32,500 bases of DNA from Stramonita haemastoma (GCA_030674155.1 CM060326.1:34622694-34655193), one strand, 5' to 3'; numbered from the stretch's first letter, positions 1-10,433 are shown. Numbers and translations are program-made. The notes: generated by a model not told the origin, from the sequence alone.

Positions 1-13
1 GAGGAGACAGAGA

Positions 14-74
<61 letters not shown>

Positions 75-150
75 AGAGAAAGAGAGAGAAACACAGAGAG
101 AAACAGAGAGAGAATAAGAGAGAAAACAGAGAGAGAGAGAGAGAGTAGGC
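1..150. repeat. (GA)n microsatellite with AC interruptions
   Basis: Pure (GA)n runs from about 20 to 72, then GA with ACAGA interruptions to about 146. The plus strand is almost all purine. The tract continues off the window edge, so its true length is unknown. Confidence 0.95.
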
Positions 151-251
151 GGGTGTGTACGTTTTTGTGTGTGGGCGAGTTTCTGACTGTCATCAAAGTA
201 ATATGGTTTGCTGTAACCGAATATTTTAATGACCAGTGGTTTCAGTTACGT

Positions 252-252
<1 letters not shown>

Positions 253-282
<30 letters not shown>

Positions 283-290
283 TTGTGTGT
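253..290. repeat. (GC)n-(GT)n alternating purine-pyrimidine tract
   Basis: About seven GC dinucleotides are followed directly by about twelve GT dinucleotides with one interruption. Alternating purine-pyrimidine DNA of this kind is the classic Z-DNA-prone composition. No gene is associated with it. Confidence 0.9.
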
Positions 291-369
291 AAAACGGATC
301 ATTGTTTACATACCTTAAAAACTGGCATCACATAAAAGACAGAAATAAAGAAAAAAGGAAGGAAATAGG

Positions 370-833
370 GGGAAATGACTGGAGAGAGAGCCACAGACAG
401 ACAGACAGAGTTATAGAGACAGACACACAAAGATGCACGCAGAGGTGCACGTACACAGTCACAGAGAGAAGCTGAGAGAGAAAGGAACATATAGACAAAA
501 AGATAGACTGTCAGAATATGTAGGTGGAGCAAACTCGTCTGATGACATTTCAGAAGTTTCATTGGAGGACTTGGGCCTTTGGTCACGGCAGGAGAGAAAA
601 GAGAGAGAAGCGAGACAGACAGATAGACAGGCAGACGGACAGACAGAGGGAGAAGAGAAGAGAGAGAGAGAGAGGAGAGGGAGAGAGAGAGAGAGGAGAG
701 AGAGACAGACAGACAGACAGACAGAGAGAGAAGACAGACAGACAGAGAGAGGAGAGAGGAAAGAAGACAGACAGACAGACAGACAGACAGAGAGAGAGAG
801 GGATGGAGGGGGAGAGAGAGAGAGAGAAGATGG

Positions 834-864
<31 letters not shown>

Positions 865-895
865 AGAGAGGAGAAGAGAGAGGAAGAGAATGTTT
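370..895. repeat. Long (GA)n/(GACA)n purine-rich compound microsatellite
   Basis: Interleaved blocks of GAGA and GACA, densest at 595-890, with a non-repetitive island at about 515-590. Open frames on both strands translate to RERE/DRQT or SLSL/SVCL strings with no codon-like structure. They are translation artefacts of the repeat. Confidence 0.95.
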
Positions 896-2210
896 GGTCT
901 AGAGAGCCAGATATCGTGCAGACGAGTCCCTCGTTCAAGCCACGTCCAAGAGCCCTTCCATTCCGTACATTTAAAACTTGCTGTACTCTAAAATGTTGAC
1001 ATTAGATTGACGTGATCCATAATAACCGTCTTGCAGAACAACCTGTACTCTATATCAAGTCGAAAGAATTTGTGGCCTATTTTGTGAGGTATTTAAAAAC
1101 AGCCACACGCTCAAACTGCTCATCCAGTATACGAGACTTACTGTGTGTTTTTTTTTTAGTTGAAATAAGTGAGGTTAATAAGTATTATTCTGAGTGATTA
1201 TTTGAAAAGGGCTGAAGTTGAAAATTGCTTTGCAACAACATCCTACTCCTCTCCTTGGTCCTCCCCCCCCCCCTTCCTCCTCTTCCCTTTCTGCGTCATC
1301 ATCATCATCTATTATCAATAACACCAACCCTTGTTTAACATTTAATTGTCCTCTGTTCCCTATACTTTTGGCAAATTCTCGTTGTTGTCATTTTTATTGA
1401 GTTGTATGGGTTTTTTCTTTCTTCATTATCATTAATTTTCTTTTTTCTGTCGTTTATCATTACAACTGCACTGAAGGTTTCCAGTACTGTATGACTCGGT
1501 GCATGCACATAGCTCGAACAAGATGTTACTGGAATTGCTAGAAAGATACTAGCGAATGGAAATAACTGCAAGAAGAGTAGAGTAACAACAGTAATACCAA
1601 CAAGACCAACAATCGGTGTCATTTAGGTAAAAAACCTAACACAATTGAGACTGACAGCGGATTTTATAAAACAGAATGTGGAAATCTTGAAGATGCATAG
1701 AGGCGTATTGTGACAGAGAATCGGTTAGCTAAGAACAGTAAATGCCATGTTTCTGTCTCTTGATCGTCATTGAAATTGCCATTCATGGATGATTAACGTG
1801 TTTTTGACTCTACTTGATTTCCTGATAGCTACCGTTTTTTTGTCAGAATTCTGCTCAAACAAAAAAATAATTTTGAATTCAACCAAATATATAAAAAGAA
1901 TAGTGAGAGGGTGGGGGTGGCTCGAAGCGTTCATATGAAAAGTGTACATGGATTTGGCAGATTTCTTTGGGAGCAAAAAAGTCTTCTGCAGTAGACAGCT
2001 GAATGTCTGACATGTTTTTGTATATTTCGTGTTTCTGTTTTGTGTGTTTTTGTCTGCAGTAATACCTTCTGCTTTAATCGATTTCCGTATCAGCTTGCTG
2101 CAAATGTCACATGCGAATTGTCTCCTGTAGGCGGAATTTTTTTCTCTTTTGATAGATTTAATGCAACCGTTTAGAGCCTCTCTACTGTGGAATACGTGTA
2201 TATTTTTTTT
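896..2210. other. Unassigned AT-rich single-copy-looking sequence
   Basis: I see no gene, RNA gene or family seen elsewhere in the window. It contains a C11 run at 1263-1273, short ATC/ATT triplet stretches near 1300-1320 and several T8-T9 runs. The open frames are under 100 codons and not protein-like. Confidence 0.6.
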
Positions 2211-2218
2211 TTATAAAA

Positions 2219-2385
2219 TTAATTTATTTTGAGGATAATTGAATAATCCATAATGTGCTTTTTTACATCAAGTCCCTGTTGTGTGGAGTTTTTGTAAATT
2301 GTGTCATCCGTTCCCACTGGCACATAATGGCCTACTCTTCCAAAAAGCTGAACAGGTTTTAGTGTGCGTGTGTGTCTGTGTTGAA
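2219..2385 (-). mobile_element. SINE S1 copy f, 3' portion only
   Basis: Read on the minus strand it contains the S1 hallmarks: a GTAGGCCATTATGTGCCAG-like block, GGAACGGATGACA, and the terminal TTATCCTCAAAATAAATT tail. The tRNA head is missing, so the copy is 5'-truncated, as is usual for SINEs copied by LINE machinery. The matching blocks are clearest in the copies at 20482, 23501 and 23941. Confidence 0.8.
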
Positions 2386-2447
2386 TGATTGTTGATATAT
2401 GATTTGTAGAATTTTTTTGCAAGGGTTAAGCGTAAAAAATTTTATTA

Positions 2448-2512
2448 TTGTTAGTAGTAGTAGTAGTAGTGTAAATATAGTAGTAGTTAGTATAGTAGTA
2501 GTATTAGTACCA
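2448..2512. repeat. Imperfect (TAG)n trinucleotide tract
   Basis: TAG/AGT repeats interrupted by TAAATA and TTAG. Similar tracts occur near 19491-19670 and 24920-24950. On the plus strand the unit contains a stop codon in one frame. Confidence 0.85.
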
Positions 2513-2519
2513 TTCGACT

Positions 2520-3335
2520 ATCATTATTATTGTTGATGTTTTGTTGGTGGTTGTGGCTTGTGGTATAGCTTGTTAGTCAGCGTTTTAGCATTTTGATGAT
2601 GAATACATTATGGTTTGTACAGTTTTCCTGTTTCGATAGCAGCAAGATAGAAACGTCTTGCTTGGAGAGATTTGCGGGTTTTTTTCTGCAGTCTTTCATT
2701 GGGATGCATAATATTAAAGAAAATAAGAAGAGATTCGGAAAAGGCATTGAGAACAAATAAAAATGTTACAGAAATACAGACAAACTGACTGAGAATAGAT
2801 GGTTGGACAAACGCTGGCGCAGACGTAGACCATTCAAATATAAAAAAGCAGTTGTTAACCATTATATTTACTAACAGCTAACGAAACGGTCTGTATCAAT
2901 GTGTAGTAAGTCATGTATTGTGTGTTTGTCCTATTACGTTTTCAAAGAGACATAAAATATGTATGGATGGACAACGCCTTTATGTAGAAAAACTTCATAC
3001 AGAACAAAAAAGACGCACAGATTTGTACAGAGAGAAACGAGTAACAAGACAGAAGTGAATAGAAACACAGACAGAATAAGTGGCACACAGAGAAAAGAGA
3101 GAGAAAAAAATCCAGGTAGAATGACAGAAACAAACAAAAATAGACAGACCCACAGGCAGTCAGGCAAATGACAAAGTTAAAGAAACAAAACGGAACAAAT
3201 ACAAAATAGAAAAAAAAGAAACAGAATCACAGGCAGATTAGAAAATTACTGTCTTCCTGGCGGAAACAAAGAGAAAATAATTATAAGAAAAATGTTTCCT
3301 TAGGCTATCCCTGTAAATGATCTGAAAAATCGATT
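2520..3335. other. Unassigned sequence with a purine-rich patch
   Basis: No gene or recognised repeat family. From about 3000 to 3240 the plus strand is A- and purine-rich with scattered ACAGA motifs, like a decayed (GACA)n microsatellite. Confidence 0.55.
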
Positions 3336-3339
3336 TTTG

Positions 3340-3540
3340 ACGGGAGAGAAGAAAGGGGGATGGGCAAAAGAAAAAGAGGGAGTGGAGGAGAGAGAGAGGC
3401 AAAAGTCTGAGCGAGAAGGGAAAGGGGGAGATGGGAGAGGGGGGACGGAGAGAATGACGATGAAAAAGAACATCAAGGAGGAGAGACAGACAGACAGAGA
3501 GACAGACAGAATAACAGAAAAAAAGTAAACCAGACAGAGT
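3340..3540. repeat. Purine-rich GA/GGGA/GACA tract
   Basis: A low-complexity plus-strand purine run ending in GACA repeats at 3483-3512. Open frames here translate to charged low-complexity peptides and are not supported as genes. Confidence 0.8.
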
Positions 3541-3701
3541 CCGACAAACAATAGTTACCGGGAGGGGTTACAATCGTTCAGTTATCAGTTATTTCTCGGT
3601 AGTCTCGTACTATCCCCACACTAGAGTACTCTGAAGAAAGACAGTCCTGTCATCCCAGAGAGAGCCCATCTCAGATACTTTGAGTATTTTGTATGTAATA
3701 C

Positions 3702-3707
3702 AATAAA
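3702..3707 (+). promoter_or_regulatory. Possible poly(A) signal AATAAA
   Basis: A canonical AATAAA hexamer sits at the end of a moderately complex segment (3548-3720) and is followed by T-rich DNA. It could end a transcript or a retroelement. A hexamer is expected by chance in AT-rich DNA and there is no coding sequence upstream, so support is weak. Confidence 0.2.
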
Positions 3708-3777
3708 ACATTTTGATACTTCTCACTAAAGTTGCGTTATTTTTCTTCTTTATTTTTGGGTTGGCGTTGGTGGGAGA

Positions 3778-3800
3778 GGGGGGGGGGGGGGGGGGGGGGG
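3778..3800. repeat. Poly-G run of 23 bases
   Basis: An uninterrupted G23 run preceded by GGGAGA. It is able in principle to form G-quadruplex structures and is prone to slippage. On the minus strand it is a poly-C run lying 3' of the tRNA-like head at 3860-3929. Confidence 0.95.
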
Positions 3801-3859
3801 CTGGCGGGCAAAACAAGAAAGCTAGGGGGAGTAAAGAGGATGTCCGAAAGAATGCTTAC

Positions 3860-3929
3860 GATTCTTCTGAGATTCAGACCAGCGACCTTCCAGACCGTAT
3901 CCCTACGAACTTACCACTGCCACAAGGCG
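3860..3929 (-). mobile_element. tRNA-like SINE head (unassigned family)
   Basis: On the minus strand, GCCTTGTGGCAGTGGTAAG resembles a pol III A box (reverse complement of 3913-3922). GGAAGGTCGC then GGTCTGAATCTC resembles a B box (3869-3880). The spacing fits a tRNA, but both boxes carry substitutions, so this is a decayed SINE head rather than a working tRNA gene. The following minus-strand sequence, containing TTTCGGACATCCTC and a C23 run, is probably the SINE body. The 3' end was not found. Confidence 0.5.
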
Positions 3930-4176
3930 GATGGTCAGGCTTTGTCTTTTCCCTTATTGCCTCCGTTGAAGGTCTGCAGGGACAACCATTGGTATTCAGC
4001 ATCACCACCCGTGTACCAGACGTGATCATTTTGTAGGTCTGTTACCTCTTCGCCTTTGTGTTCGAGTTGTATTTTTGTGTGCTGCTGTCTCCTTATGGGT
4101 CTGTTATGCTATGCCTTTCTCTGACTCCCTGTATACATAATTCTGTGTGTATGTCGTTTTTGTGTGTCGTGCGCGG

Positions 4177-4178
<2 letters not shown>

Positions 4179-4241
<63 letters not shown>
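4179..4241. repeat. (TA)n microsatellite
   Basis: About 31 uninterrupted TA units, self-complementary and able to form a cruciform. A short (CA)n/(GT)n element follows at 4252-4281. Confidence 0.95.
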
Positions 4242-4245
<4 letters not shown>

Positions 4246-4322
4246 CTATATACACACACATACACGTGTGTGTGTGTATGTGTTTTCGTTCGTTCGTACG
4301 CAAGCATTGTCTGGGTCACGCT

Positions 4323-4482
<160 letters not shown>

Positions 4483-4589
4483 TTAAAGAAAATGAAAAAA
4501 AGAGGACATCCGTTGCATAATATAGTTTTAAAGTGCATATACTTTTCTGTTCGTCTGATCCTATGAATGTGTCTGGTTGCAATTACGAA

Positions 4590-4705
4590 GTTGTGTGTGT
4601 GTGTGTGTGGTGTGTGTGTGTGCACGTTTGCACGTGTGCATACGTGGGTACGGGGCTGTGTGATATGTGTGTGTGCGCGTATGTGTGTGTGTACGCGAGC
4701 AGATG
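4590..4705. repeat. Degenerate (GT)n tract
   Basis: GT-rich sequence with GTGCAC/CACGT interruptions. Nothing else is seen in it. Confidence 0.85.
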
Positions 4706-4865
4706 TGTCTTCGTTTCTTAGTAATGCCTGCGTGCATACACATTTGTATGATTATGTAGGAGTTTGTCATTAGTGAACTGTGTTTCAAGTTATTCTATTC
4801 ACTGCCCCATTGTCTAAAGAGCTTTATTGTAATGCTACATGGATTATTTGCAATCTTTTGTCATT

Positions 4866-5057
<192 letters not shown>

Positions 5058-5058
<1 letters not shown>

Positions 5059-5240
5059 TAAGACCAAAGCTAAACTGAACTATGTTGACATAAACATTCT
5101 CATTTTCGTAGAGGTCTGTGAAGTGCTGTTGTTCTTTCCTTTGGTCCTTTCTTTCCTTCCCCTCAGCAGATGGACGGAACATGGCTTCAGTGACACGTCT
5201 CTCGACTTTCACCCCTACACAGGTTTTTGCAATCTGTTGA
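5058..5240 (+). repeat. Dispersed family R6, copy a
   Basis: Aligns by eye with 6018-6208. Shared blocks include GTTGACATAAAC-TTCTCAT, TCTGTGAAGT, GTGCTGTT, GCTCT/CCTTCC, ATGGCTTCAGT and GACTCT/TTTC. The same strand and order are kept with small indels. No open frame is conserved between copies, so it is probably a non-coding mobile fragment. No terminal repeats were found and the family is unknown. Confidence 0.65.
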
Positions 5241-5307
5241 GAGTATGTAACAGTGAGTCTTAGTTCTTCTTCGCTTAGGTGTCTTTTTACTAATTGTGAA
5301 AATGTTG

Positions 5308-5352
5308 GACCAAATAAGACGAAAGCCAAAATGAAAGATGTTGATTTCAGCA
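5308..5352 (+). repeat. Dispersed family R6, short copy c
   Basis: A 5' fragment of R6. AGACGAAAGCCAAAATGAA then AGATGTTGAT matches the start of copy a (AGACCAAAGCTAAACTGAA, then TATGTTGACA). Similarity is lost after about 45 bases. Confidence 0.5.
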
Positions 5353-5392
5353 CATTTGATATTGATGCTATCAGGGACGTTATACATGAGAG

Positions 5393-5450
5393 TATGTGTG
5401 TATGTGTGCGTATCCATGGTGTGTGTGTATGTGTGTGTGTGTTGCTGTGT
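5393..5450. repeat. Interrupted (GT)n tract
   Basis: GT repeats with GTATGT and GCGTATCC interruptions, next to R6 copy c. Confidence 0.85.
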
Positions 5451-5454
5451 GTGA

Positions 5455-5785
5455 TGACAAATGATTTGTGCTTTAGACAATCGTTAAATTCATAAATAAA
5501 TGAGTAGGGAGTGGATAAGCGAATTCGTTACATGGGTAAAATATATTGAACAAAATACCCTCACCAAAAGTCCCTCATAGCCTTATAAAGGCCATTTTAT
5601 GGAAATATATAGATACATTGAGGTCTGTGCCTAGTTCATGCAGCATGCAGCACTTTGTTCCCAATGGAATTCACAGGCATAAGTCAAGTAAGTCATCAGC
5701 ACATAAACATGATGCATCCATTGACACACGCATACATGTGCAAACTTAAACAAACAAGACATTCTAAACCAACGTCTCCCCAACA
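5455..5785. other. Unassigned AT-rich sequence
   Basis: No gene or shared repeat recognised. Short open frames here lack any protein-like character. Confidence 0.55.
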
Positions 5786-5872
5786 CTCACACACACACAA
5801 CACACGTACACGCGCGTGCACGCATGCCCACACACACGCACATTATTATATACACACATTTAAATGTGTGTA

Positions 5873-5943
<71 letters not shown>

Positions 5944-5946
5944 GAT
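5786..5946. repeat. (CA)n then (GA)n compound microsatellite
   Basis: CA/CG-rich repeats at 5786-5850 are followed by near-perfect (GA)n at 5877-5946, about 33 units. This CA-then-GA order also occurs at 14262-14698. Confidence 0.95.
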
Positions 5947-6017
5947 GAAGAGGACTGGGTGTAGAGGGGGTATTTATACGCATGTGCAAATGTTGCTTGC
6001 TATAATCTTAAACCAGT

Positions 6018-6208
6018 CCTGTAGCAAATGACCGGCAAAGTGAAAGACGTTGACATAAACGTTCTCATCTTCTGTGGTTTCTGTGAAGTTGGGTCAGTGG
6101 TGCTGTTTTTTGCCTGGGCTCTTGCTGTCCTTCCTCTCTGCTGATAGAAAGAAAATGGCTTCAGTTACAGCTCTCCGTGTCTTTGACTCTAACCCAGATT
6201 TTTTAAAG
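6018..6208 (+). repeat. Dispersed family R6, copy b
   Basis: The second long R6 copy, 0.96 kb from copy a in the same orientation. It begins around AAAGTGAAAGACGTTGACAT and is recognisable to about GACTCTAACCCAGATTTT. A (GT)n-G9 tract follows at 6213-6241. Confidence 0.65.
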
Positions 6209-6464
6209 GGGTGTGTTGTGTGTGTGTGTGTGGGGGGGGGTGTCTCTTCTTTCTACCTCATTCTCTCTCTAATATATATATACATATTTTAATTTATACA
6301 TGTATATATATTGTGAGTGTGGGTGTGTCTGATAAAGACAAAATTAAAAAGAGAAATAGACTGAGAGACATACAAAAAGGGGGAAAATTGGGAACGACAG
6401 AGAGAGATAGATAGGGTGGGTGTAACTTTCAGAATACTTTAAACAAATTGTGGTCATGTCTCCA

Positions 6465-6660
6465 TCAATGAATTAAAGCATTGACGTAAACTCCACAAGT
6501 CCATAAAACCACGGGTTTGAATATTAGCCCCTTTAATTCCCCTTGTGTTTATACATAGGTAGAAAATAAAGAAGCCTCTTTGAAAGACCCCTGTAGTTCA
6601 TGGCAGTGTTAGGTGGGTTAATGAAACACAAACATACTCAGCATGCAGCCAGTATTTGAA
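6465..6660 (+). mobile_element. Gastropod SINE family M, copy a
   Basis: CCACGGGTTTGAATATT matches a B box in a degraded tRNA head at about 6510. It is followed by CCCCTTGTGTTTATAC, CCTGTAGTTCATGGCAGTG and GGTGGGTTAATGAAAC then CAGCATGC. The same modules occur in the same order in M copy b (12670-13050, minus). From memory, this core is very common in gastropod genomes. The 5' half is decayed and the 3' end is truncated near CAGCATGC. Confidence 0.75.
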
Positions 6661-6750
6661 CAGGCATGGATTCTGCGTTGTTCAACTCATTCAAGAGGTA
6701 TTACCTGGAAAACTCTGTCGTGTCCGAATGAGTCTTCAAAGGTTGAAATG
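6655..6750 (+). repeat. Dispersed pair R9, copy a
   Basis: Aligns with 7225-7330 on the same strand. Shared stretches include AGG-ATGG--TC-GCG, TTCAA, CTCTGTC and TCC-AATGA-TCT-CAAAG, ending in TGAAAATG/TGAAATG. Origin unknown. Confidence 0.5.
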
Positions 6751-6789
6751 TAAACAGGAAAATAATGTATTCATTGATCAAAAACACAG

Positions 6790-7012
6790 ACATACGGTAG
6801 AATCTTTAGAACCCCCTCTTTTTTGCCCCTGTGGGGAACGGCCAGTATAAATAGCATCCTCCAAATTCTGGAAATTCGGTGCAAGAAATTCCTCTTTTGC
6901 CATCCCTCTCATTGTTTTTACCTGTTCCTTTTTCATCCTTTCATCTCTTGTTTGTCTAGTTCCTGTCTTCTTGGTCCATTTTCCTGCCTTTTTTTCTCCA
7001 TAATACTTAAAG
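6790..7012 (-). repeat. Dispersed family R8, copy a
   Basis: Its reverse complement aligns over about 200 bases with 16430-16640. Shared stretches include GGCAGG-GAAT-GACCAAGAA, a purine-rich middle, and TCCAGAAT, ending in CCACAGGGGAAA/CCACAGGGGCAA. The purine-rich middle could inflate similarity, but the flanking non-repetitive blocks agree in order and spacing. Confidence 0.6.
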
Positions 7013-7224
7013 CATGACAATTATCTCCCATGCCGAAGTCGGATGTGCTAGACCTGACTTGTCAGACGTTTAACGGCAGAGGAACGCATTTTCGCTCAAA
7101 TGCAATACAAGAAAACTTGTTGTCTGACTTTCGACGATGAAGAAGAAGAAAAAGATCCCCTCTATGTAAAAAAGTAGACCAACTATGGCTGATGGAATGG
7201 ATGACACACACAACTCAGCGTGCA

Positions 7225-7375
7225 CCCCTGTGGTGTGGAGAGGTATGGGCTCCGCTGTGTTCAATTTTCACACGACACTCTGTCTGAAAATTCAGTGCAG
7301 TGTTCCAATGACTCTCAAAGCAAAGTGAAAATGATAGCATAAAGGATGCGTCCTCATTTCCACAGGGAAAATCTG
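7225..7375 (+). repeat. Dispersed pair R9, copy b, with an R8-like end
   Basis: Bases 7225-7330 match R9 copy a. The next block, TCCTCATTTCCACAGGG (about 7350-7366), resembles the CCACAGGGG end of R8. R8 and R9 may be parts of one longer element. Confidence 0.45.
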
Positions 7376-8440
7376 TCTTTGTAATATGTAAGAGTAAGGA
7401 GAAGGCAAGGCAAGGCAAAAGACAAGAAAACAGATCGTGAGTCAACGACAGTGACGACCGAAAAATGAGAGATACATTGCACTAACATCTCTGCTGCGTC
7501 CTCTGGGAGACGGGAGTGAAAGATAATAGGAGCTGGCATAAAACAATAAAAATAAGGATAAATAAGAGGAGGAGGAGATGAAAAAAATACCAGAAGGGCG
7601 AAGGGAGAAAGAAGAAGTAGAAGCAGTTGTAAAAGAAGCAGCAGCAGCAGGAGTAATATCAGTCGTTAAAGATAGTCGTAATAGTGAATACGATGACAAA
7701 GATGACGATGATCGTTTCCAGGCTGAAATTAGTTTATGTTTAAACAACATATTTTTTTTTCCATTTATCTAGTAAATGTTAACCATGTTTGTTTGAGAGA
7801 GCGTTTATACCGACTGATGACTGCTTGCCTGTTAAGGATCATATAGAATCTTTCATTACTTGAAAAAGATGTGGAGTGTTGGGAAATTATTATCATGGGC
7901 AGGGTTGTGAATACTAGTTTCTCTGTGTTTGTGATAAGTCTTCTAGTCTTTGCATTGTATAAAAAACAACAACAATGCTTCAGTTCTTTTCTGTTAATGA
8001 AAGAACTTTGTGTTTTCTCAACAAATAAATAATTTGGCAGTTTTGTTCTATTCTGCATAACTTTCTAAATAGTCAGGAAGATTTATTCTATCTGCATACG
8101 TTTCAGTTCTATCCGCGTCAATTTAGTACGGCTATAATTTGAAACTTTTACTTTACAAAATGCGTTATATCCAGACAATTTAGCTTGCTCTTTATTTTGG
8201 TTACATAATTATTATGTTGGCATATTTCATAGCCTTGTGATTTTTATATGATCTTTTACTAATGTAATGTTTAAGCACTCTTTTTTCCCCCTTTTACTGT
8301 TTTCCATGCGCTTCAGTCCCCCATAAGTCGTATAGCTATATTACTGCAGGCTTTTTCTGTCACTTTACTGCGCTTTAGGGATTTTTTGATTGGTAACGTC
8401 AAAGTAGAATTACATAAGTAACTATATATATATTGCTTAT
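7376..8440. other. Unassigned sequence
   Basis: No gene supported. Bases 7560-7720 are rich in GAA, GCA and GAC triplets, giving charged spurious reading frames. Bases 7900-8440 are AT-rich with T runs and show no match elsewhere in the window. Confidence 0.55.
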
Positions 8441-8511
8441 TGTCTCCTCTTGGTTAGTTAAATCAAAATGCTTAGAAACATATTCGCAAAGTTGAACCAT
8501 TTTGCTGTGCA

Positions 8512-8602
8512 TGGTGTATGTGTGTGGTGTGTTTGCGCGCGCGTTGCTTGCTTGTGTGTGTGCGTGTGCGTGCGTGCGTAGGCACACGCGCACCGTGCGC
8601 TC
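8512..8602. repeat. GT/GC-rich degenerate microsatellite
   Basis: GTGTGTGG, GCGCGCG and (GTGC)n motifs in an alternating purine-pyrimidine tract. Confidence 0.8.
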
Positions 8603-9157
8603 AAGTGGTGTGTATATGGCAGACAAACAGAAAGGCAGGCATGTAGACAGACAGAACGAGGCATTGTACACTGCCCTCATCAGTGTACGCTGTCTAATTG
8701 CGAGATAACTGACTCTCTCCATACCTTGTTCCTAGGGAAACACCGTATACCATTTCTTGGAAGGTAAACAATATGGCAATAAAGTCACCCCTATCATATC
8801 GTACCTCTGTCTAAGGGATCTGTGTCATCTTTGTCATTATCCCTCTCTGTGTTTGTCTCTTTCTTTTCCGTTTCTTACCGTCCCTCTTTCTGTATGTTCT
8901 AACCGCTCAGGCACTAAGCTTCAGTTGTTGTTTTTTTCCTGGTAAGGTGTTTCCCATGTTAACACCGTGATGTTCACCTATAACATGCACTTGCGTCTGG
9001 TATTTCACACATGGGAATCACTGTGAGACAATACAGACACACTGAATGAGAAGTATGCATAGAGGACTGTTATGAAGTACATCTACCTTACTCATTCTTT
9101 TGTTCCCAAGAAAATGGAAAACTCACTCAGGTGTTGTTGTTGTTTTTTCAACATCCA
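8603..9157. other. Unassigned sequence
   Basis: No gene or recognised repeat. A short (GACA) patch occurs at 8645-8655 and a T-rich pyrimidine patch at 8830-8940. Confidence 0.5.
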
Positions 9158-9215
9158 GCTCTGTGTGCATGTGCGGTTTTATAGATTTTGTCCTCTGTTC
9201 CCACAGGGCATTATT
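9158..9215 (-). mobile_element. SINE S1 fragment i (weak)
   Basis: GTGTGCATG then ATTTTGTCCTCTGTTCCCAC resembles the minus-strand S1 3' region (GCATGCAG, ATTTTGTCATCTGTTCC) in the copies at 9885 and 22641. It is short and diverged, so the call is tentative. Confidence 0.4.
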
Positions 9216-9466
9216 AGCACACGGACAGCAAGACCATGACTTAAAGATGCTTTCTGCTTGGATGGAGACTTCACGTTTTTGTTTAGCTAACAGCTTGTGA
9301 GGAACACAGAGAGAAAATAGCAAACCGATAATGATTGTTCAGGGGTTTTGTTTGGTGAAGGTTGTGTATTTTACTTTTGCAAGTGGGGTTTGGTTGGTGG
9401 TAAGTAAGGAGTTGTTTCATAATGATAGTTTTGTCTTTAGTACTAGTATTCTATCTCTCACTCTGT

Positions 9467-9599
9467 CTGTCTGTCTGTCTGTCTGCCTCTGTCTCTCTTT
9501 CTATATATATGTATATATATCCACATATGTACATATATATAGATATAGTATATATGTATGGATATATATATATGTATAATATATATATTATATATAGTA
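9467..9599. repeat. (CTGT)n, (CT)n and (TA)n compound tract
   Basis: (TCTG)n at 9463-9485, then CTCTTTC, then imperfect TA/TATG repeats to 9599. The TA-rich part directly borders R3 and may be its 3' tail. Confidence 0.85.
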
Positions 9600-9884
9600 A
9601 TAGGCACCCATCAATCTTCCGGCACCCATCAGTCTCGGAAGACTATGGAGCTGGGCTCTAGTCTTTAGAGCGCAAACCTGGGTAAGTAAGTATGGAGGGC
9701 GAACTGTTACCCATGCAGCAGACCCCCCCCCTCTCCACGCCACTGGAATGATCCATTGGAAAGGCAATGACCGATACGAATGGTTCCAGTACCGTAGCAG
9801 GAGCCACCAGAACGTTGTCATATTCAGCCCCGAACCGCTCTGAGTCCAACTCATCGAATTTTCCTCAGGGATGGTGTCTAAACA
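9600..9884 (-). mobile_element. Repeat R3, long copy; 3' extension of an S1 composite
   Basis: On the minus strand it follows S1 copy g without a break, starting near CACCATCCCTGAGGAAAA and GAGTTGGACTCAGAGCGG. It ends at AGTCTTCCGAGACTGATGG, GTGCC and a second GATTGATGGGTGCC, then a TA-rich tail. The end block appears twice in tandem. AGTCT-CGGA-AGACT can fold as a 5-bp hairpin. From memory, this 3' end is common in invertebrate retroelements; I cannot name the family. No open frame of note. Confidence 0.65.
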
Positions 9885-10062
9885 AGCACTCGTGTGATTT
9901 CTAACACGCCGTCCCCGTGTGTATGCAGTATTGTAAATTTTGTCATCTGTTCCTATGTGCACACAATGGCCTACTATTCCGAAAGGAAACGGCTTTTAAC
10001 GGTGACAAAATGTTCTGCGTGCATTCGCACACACACTTTGGTTTATAGACTCATCCGAAGTG
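9885..10062 (-). mobile_element. SINE S1 copy g, 5'-truncated
   Basis: The minus strand reads GGATGAGTCTATAAACCAAA, GCAGAACATTTTGTC, TAGTAGGCCATTGTGTGC, GGAACAGATGACAAAATTTA, CACACGGGGACGG and CGAGTGCTTG, all S1 blocks in the right order. The tRNA head is missing. The usual S1 tail (TTATCCTCGATATAAA) is replaced by CACCATCCCTGAGG, the start of R3. Confidence 0.8.
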
Positions 10063-10313
10063 TGTCTGTGATGCGTGCATGTGTGGTGCGTGTACGTATG
10101 CAAGCGCAAGCGCGCGCACGGGCGTGTATGTGTTTGTGCTGCATGAACCTATGTAAAAGAAATGGGGGAGATTGAAGGGCTGCTGGTGGGCGGATTCAAT
10201 TTTCTGTTCATGATTCACTCCTCCATCAGGACGATTCGCTGGCAGCAATAGAAGAGACAGACAGAGACAGAGATGAAATGAAAGAGGATAGGAGGGAGAG
10301 TGAAAGGGAGAGA

Positions 10314-10341
10314 CAGACGACAGACAGACAGACAGACAGAC

Positions 10342-10432
<91 letters not shown>
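10314..10432. repeat. (GACA)n-(GA)n compound microsatellite
   Basis: (CAGA)n at 10319-10343 runs into (GA)n to about 10430 with one GGA break. A weak R5-like block (GAGACGGCAGG, CAAAATTG) may follow at 10450-10485, but I do not call it. Confidence 0.95.

Positions 10433-10433
<1 letters not shown>

Noticed and set aside
433..999. 188-codon plus-strand frame rich in R, E, D and Q.
   Set aside because: It is a direct translation of (GA)n/(GACA)n. The antisense frame is open too, as expected for a dinucleotide repeat.
7578..7772. 64-codon frame with acidic and Ala-rich parts.
   Set aside because: Built from GAA/GCA/GAC triplets, no homologue recognised, and no supporting signals nearby.
9588..9962. 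124-codon minus-strand frame that looks moderately complex.
   Set aside because: It spans S1 copy g and R3; the related S1/R3 copy at 15140-15372 does not keep the frame.
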